64,000 nucleotides of DNA, taken from JAGLSB01 sp023135955. GTDB taxonomy: Bacteria; Bacteroidota; Bacteroidia; Bacteroidales; GCA-2748055. The position numbers and the translations under genes were made by a program. Shown in pieces: positions 61,411 to 64,000 of the stretch (positions are counted from its first letter, which is position 1; the number at the start of each line of letters is the position of its first letter). The notes under the pieces were generated by a model. The model was not told the origin of the DNA. It made no database searches and saw only the letters and a list, made by a program, of their open reading frames with translations. The stretch is taken from NCBI GenBank assembly GCA_030673645.1, contig DAOVIO010000008.1, positions 1 through 64,000 of the forward strand, written 5' to 3'.

Positions 61411-62562
61411 ATGACAAAAGGAAAAACTCTAGGGGAGATAAATGAAAAGATATCGCGTGGAGAAGCAATTGTATTAACTGCTGAAGAAGTTTCTGAAATG
61501 GCTAATGACATGAGCCCTGAGGAGATATTAAAGAAAGTTGATGTTGTGACTACGGCAACATTCGGCCCGATGTGTTCCTCAGGTATGTTTGTTAATTTCG
61601 GACATTCAGATCCTCCCATACGAATGGAAAAGGTTACATTGAACAATGTGCCAGTTCATTCTGGAATAGCGGCAGTTGATGTTTATGTTGGTGCCACGGA
61701 AGAAAACCCATTCAATGAAAAATATGGCGGTGCTCATGTTATCGAAGATTTAATCTCTGGAAAAAAAGTCAAATTAAAGGCTTCAGCTAAAGGTACAGAT
61801 TGTTATCCTGAAACAGAGCTCGAAACATATATCACCAAAGAATCTGTTAACGAAATGTTCATGTTTAATCCAAGGAATTCCTATCAGAATTATCCTTGTG
61901 CTATAAATACTTCCGGAAAGATTATTAATACCTATATGGGTTCTTTGTTGCCTAATATTGGAAGTGCTACCTTTTCAACATCAGGTGAGCTTAGCCCATT
62001 GCTTAACGATCCTGAAATGAAGACAATTGGAATAGGGACACGAATATTCCTTGGGGGAACTGAAGGTTATGTGGCATGGAATGGTACACAATTTAAAACT
62101 ACTGGTGAAAAAAATGATCATGGAATTCCTATTGGAAATTCAGCCACCTTAGCAGTTATTGGTAATGCAAAAGACATGAGTCCTGAATATATTAAGGCCG
62201 CATATTTCGAGAAATATGGAGTCAGTATATTTATTGGAATTGGAATTCCCATACCAATTCTGGATGTGGAAATTGCAAAAGCGGTATCGATTAGAAATAG
62301 CCAGATAAACACAAATATTTGCGATTATAGTAAGCCTGATCATCCTGTAGTTGGTACTACCGATTATGAGAGTCTTTTCTCAGGTGTAATAACACTGGAT
62401 GGTAAAAAAATAAGGACAGCATCATTGTCAAGTGTATTTAAAGCCCGGATTATTGCCGAGGAACTTAAAAGTTGGATTAAAGATGGAAAATTCTTACTTA
62501 CAAATCCGGTCAGTTTATTCCCTGCAGAAACCAAATTGAACAAATTAGAAAGGAGAGATTAA
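61411..62562 (+). CDS. Homocysteine biosynthesis protein (HcyBio/DUF39)
   Basis: A 383-residue protein of the HcyBio family (MA1821 of Methanosarcina acetivorans). With a ferredoxin-like partner it takes part in a route from sulfide and aspartate semialdehyde directly to homocysteine, bypassing O-acylhomoserine. Family residues visible: C55 in FGPMCSSGMFVNFGHSDPP and C131 in AKGTDCYPETELE; also IGIGTRIFLGGTEGYVAWNG. It is first behind a SAM riboswitch and starts 1 base pair after none of its neighbours overlaps; the ferredoxin gene follows in 1-2 bp. The pathway role is from studied archaeal homologues. Confidence 0.92.
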   Translation: MTKGKTLGEINEKISRGEAIVLTAEEVSEMANDMSPEEILKKVDVVTTATFGPMCSSGMFVNFGHSDPPIRMEKVTLNNVPVHSGIAAVDVYVGATEENPFNEKYGGAHVIEDLISGKKVKLKASAKGTDCYPETELETYITKESVNEMFMFNPRNSYQNYPCAINTSGKIINTYMGSLLPNIGSATFSTSGELSPLLNDPEMKTIGIGTRIFLGGTEGYVAWNGTQFKTTGEKNDHGIPIGNSATLAVIGNAKDMSPEYIKAAYFEKYGVSIFIGIGIPIPILDVEIAKAVSIRNSQINTNICDYSKPDHPVVGTTDYESLFSGVITLDGKKIRTASLSSVFKARIIAEELKSWIKDGKFLLTNPVSLFPAETKLNKLERRD

Positions 62563-62563
62563 T

Positions 62564-62971
62564 ATGAAAAAGCGACTTGTACTAACTTTCCCGGCAAATC
62601 GCGTTAACGAGCCGGTTACATACAAATTGATTAAGGAATATGATATACTCGTGAATATTCTTAATGCTGATATTACACCTGGAAGAAAGGGTAAATTACT
62701 TGTTGAGTTGAAATCATCAAAGGAAAACATTGATAAGGCCATCAATTATATTGAAAGTACGGAAATTCAATGGAGTCCTGCTGTTAAAAGCATACAACTC
62801 GATTACGACAATTGCATTCACTGCGGAAGTTGTTCATCTGTTTGCTTTGCTGAGGCCTTGGAAATGGATAGTGATACCAGGAAACTCATATTTACTCCTG
62901 AAAAATGTATTATTTGTGAACTTTGTCTTACTGCATGTCCATTACAATTATTCGATTTGAAACTTACTTGA
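62564..62971 (+). CDS. NIL-domain ferredoxin of homocysteine synthesis
   Basis: A 135-residue protein: an N-terminal NIL domain (about 1-75, FPANRVNEPVTYKLIKEYDI) and two 4Fe-4S motifs, CIHCGSCSSVC and CIICELCLTAC. It matches the MA1822-type partner of HcyBio, thought to supply electrons or sulfur chemistry for making homocysteine from sulfide. It is 1 base after the HcyBio stop, and its own TGA overlaps the next ATG by one base, so all three genes are translationally coupled. Confidence 0.92.
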   Translation: MKKRLVLTFPANRVNEPVTYKLIKEYDILVNILNADITPGRKGKLLVELKSSKENIDKAINYIESTEIQWSPAVKSIQLDYDNCIHCGSCSSVCFAEALEMDSDTRKLIFTPEKCIICELCLTACPLQLFDLKLT

Positions 62972-63714
62972 TGTATGAACCCAGAACATACCGTAAAAAT
63001 CTAAATACAGATCGATTTGAATATGCCAGAATAATTGTTGAAGAATCGGATTTATGGTTAGGAATTGAAAAGAGCAGAATTAAAAAAGTAGACCAAAAGC
63101 TTGTTCAAAATGAAATACTTCGACTAAGGACAATTTTAAAAGATTATATTGGCTTGAATCCGGATTTCCTTCAATCAATGAAACCAATTGAAATTTATGA
63201 GAATGATCCGCCAATTATTAAAAAGCTTAAAGAAACGGGAATCATAAGTCATACTGGACCAATGACCGGCGTTGCCGGTCTGATTGCAGAACTAATTACT
63301 AATTTTATTCAAAATTCTTTTGATATTCAGGAAGTTATTGTTGAAAACGGTGGGGATATTTGCATGAAGATAAATTCAGAATTAAATCTTGCTGTTGCAG
63401 CAGGCAAGAATTCCGGTTTTAATAATTTGGGCCTTAAAATTTTACCCTCTGAAGAAGTAATCGGGATTTGCAGTTCCTCAGGAACATTTGGTCACTCTAT
63501 TAGCTTTGGAAAAGCTGATTTATTAACAGTTATTTCGCATGACACCACACTTGCTGATGCATGGGCAACATCACTGGCAAATAAAATTAATAAAGAAGAA
63601 GATATCCAGACTTTATGTAATATCCTACCTGAAAATATTATAGGACTTTTAGCAATAAAAGATAAAAAGATTGCATATAAAGGAGATTATGAATTACTTA
63701 AGTTAGCGCACTAA
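62971..63714 (+). CDS. UPF0280 family protein (ApbE-like), homocysteine module
   Basis: From ATG 62971 (MYEPRTYRKNLNTDRFEYAR) the protein has 247 residues; an earlier start at 62923 would run through the ferredoxin motif. UPF0280 members resemble the ApbE flavin transferase fold: SHTGPMTGVAGLIAELI, VIVENGGDICMK, ICSSSGTFGHSISFGKADLL and DTTLADAWATSLANK. The Methanosarcina homologue MA1715 aids sulfide assimilation in the same pathway. Its presence with HcyBio and the ferredoxin makes a three-part module here. The molecular function is not established. Confidence 0.9.
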   Translation: MYEPRTYRKNLNTDRFEYARIIVEESDLWLGIEKSRIKKVDQKLVQNEILRLRTILKDYIGLNPDFLQSMKPIEIYENDPPIIKKLKETGIISHTGPMTGVAGLIAELITNFIQNSFDIQEVIVENGGDICMKINSELNLAVAAGKNSGFNNLGLKILPSEEVIGICSSSGTFGHSISFGKADLLTVISHDTTLADAWATSLANKINKEEDIQTLCNILPENIIGLLAIKDKKIAYKGDYELLKLAH

Positions 63715-63738
63715 TTCTTATCATCTTCGTCGTCTGAT

Positions 63739-64000
63739 TTATTTCGGGATCTTTTTAAAATGGCGGGCAAATTCTTTTTCGGCATTTATCTGTTCTTCAG
63801 TTAGATAAGGAGCAAGATTTTCATGAAATTCTTCAAGAAAATCCATATATTGTTTATATGTACATTTTCTCAAAGAGTCGAATCTAAGACCATATTCTTC
63901 AACAATTGGCGTTAATATTTCAATCTGTTCTTCAGTAGGATTTATCCTGTTAAATGTCCGGTCTTTAAAAGACTCTTTGGAGCGCATACTTCTTACATCC
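63739..64000 (-). CDS. Small protein, 5' end outside window
   Basis: The frame is open to the window edge; an ATG at 63985-63987 is the first inside it, giving 82 residues, but the true start may lie beyond 64000. The visible part is helical with NPTEEQIEILTPIVEEYG and APYLTEEQINAEKEFARHF, recalling the LTxxQ-type helices of Spy/CpxP-like periplasmic proteins. No signal peptide is visible in this piece. It converges on the homocysteine operon with a 24-base gap. Confidence 0.5.
   Translation of the reverse strand, partial: DVRSMRSKESFKDRTFNRINPTEEQIEILTPIVEEYGLRFDSLRKCTYKQYMDFLEEFHENLAPYLTEEQINAEKEFARHFKKIPK

Overview
The window is low-GC chromosomal DNA from a member of the Bacteroidota, most likely an anaerobic or facultative Bacteroidales/Marinilabiliales-type bacterium. 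The support is: two proteins with type IX secretion (T9SS) C-terminal sorting domains; a complete MoxR/Bat (aerotolerance) operon; the ligA-DUF6913-dapA cluster; a SecA of about 1,100 residues; DUF4465 next to B12 transport genes; and start-proximal promoter boxes of the Bacteroidetes TAnnTTTG type. The homocysteine synthesis operon at the right end is typical of anaerobes. No rRNA, tRNA or CRISPR array was seen.

Layout. 1-3048 (minus): a two-component cluster with a receiver-PAS protein running off the left edge, a hybrid histidine kinase cut by one in-frame amber codon, and a stub of a response regulator. 3168-5825: a secreted papain-like protease. 6016-9309: SecA. 9419-10222: a putative outer-membrane protein. 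10378-16135 (plus): receiver plus a degenerate histidine kinase, a very large ABCG-like transporter, a lipoprotein and a secreted protein. 16161-19653 (minus): ligA, DUF6913, dapA. 19914-26847 (plus): a cobalamin riboswitch leading a B12 operon (DUF4465/BtuH-like lipoprotein, secreted serine protease with fasciclin-like domain, BtuF, small protein, BtuC, BtuD). 26953-28675: an IS66-family element with a frameshifted transposase. 28812-43983: mostly housekeeping genes (truA, acyl-ACP thioesterase, aroE, DUF368, ComA-like synthase, TPR protein, a large lipoprotein, ffh, folD, argS, a glycosyltransferase, a small membrane protein).

44122-49433 is an accessory island: a winged-helix gene behind a promoter overlapped by three CGCGA repeats, a truncated partner gene, a small lipoprotein, then a compact operon of an XRE regulator, a RecQ-like helicase fused to a phosphoribosyltransferase, and a DprA/SLOG protein. 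That last operon is the best candidate for a poorly described (defence or toxin-antitoxin-like) system; it recalls the PRTase + DprA pair of ShosTA but adds a helicase.

50048-58629 is the MoxR-DUF58-Bat operon, followed by an MBOAT acyltransferase with an SGNH-like partner (58687-61130). The window ends with an S-box (SAM) riboswitch controlling a three-gene sulfide-to-homocysteine module (HcyBio/DUF39, NIL-ferredoxin, UPF0280), and the edge of a small minus-strand gene.

Many intergenic gaps carry inverted repeats or degenerate 7-9 bp tandem 'stutter' repeats. One intergenic region (42237-42590) holds a strong minus-strand terminator with no gene in front of it, suggesting an unannotated small RNA.
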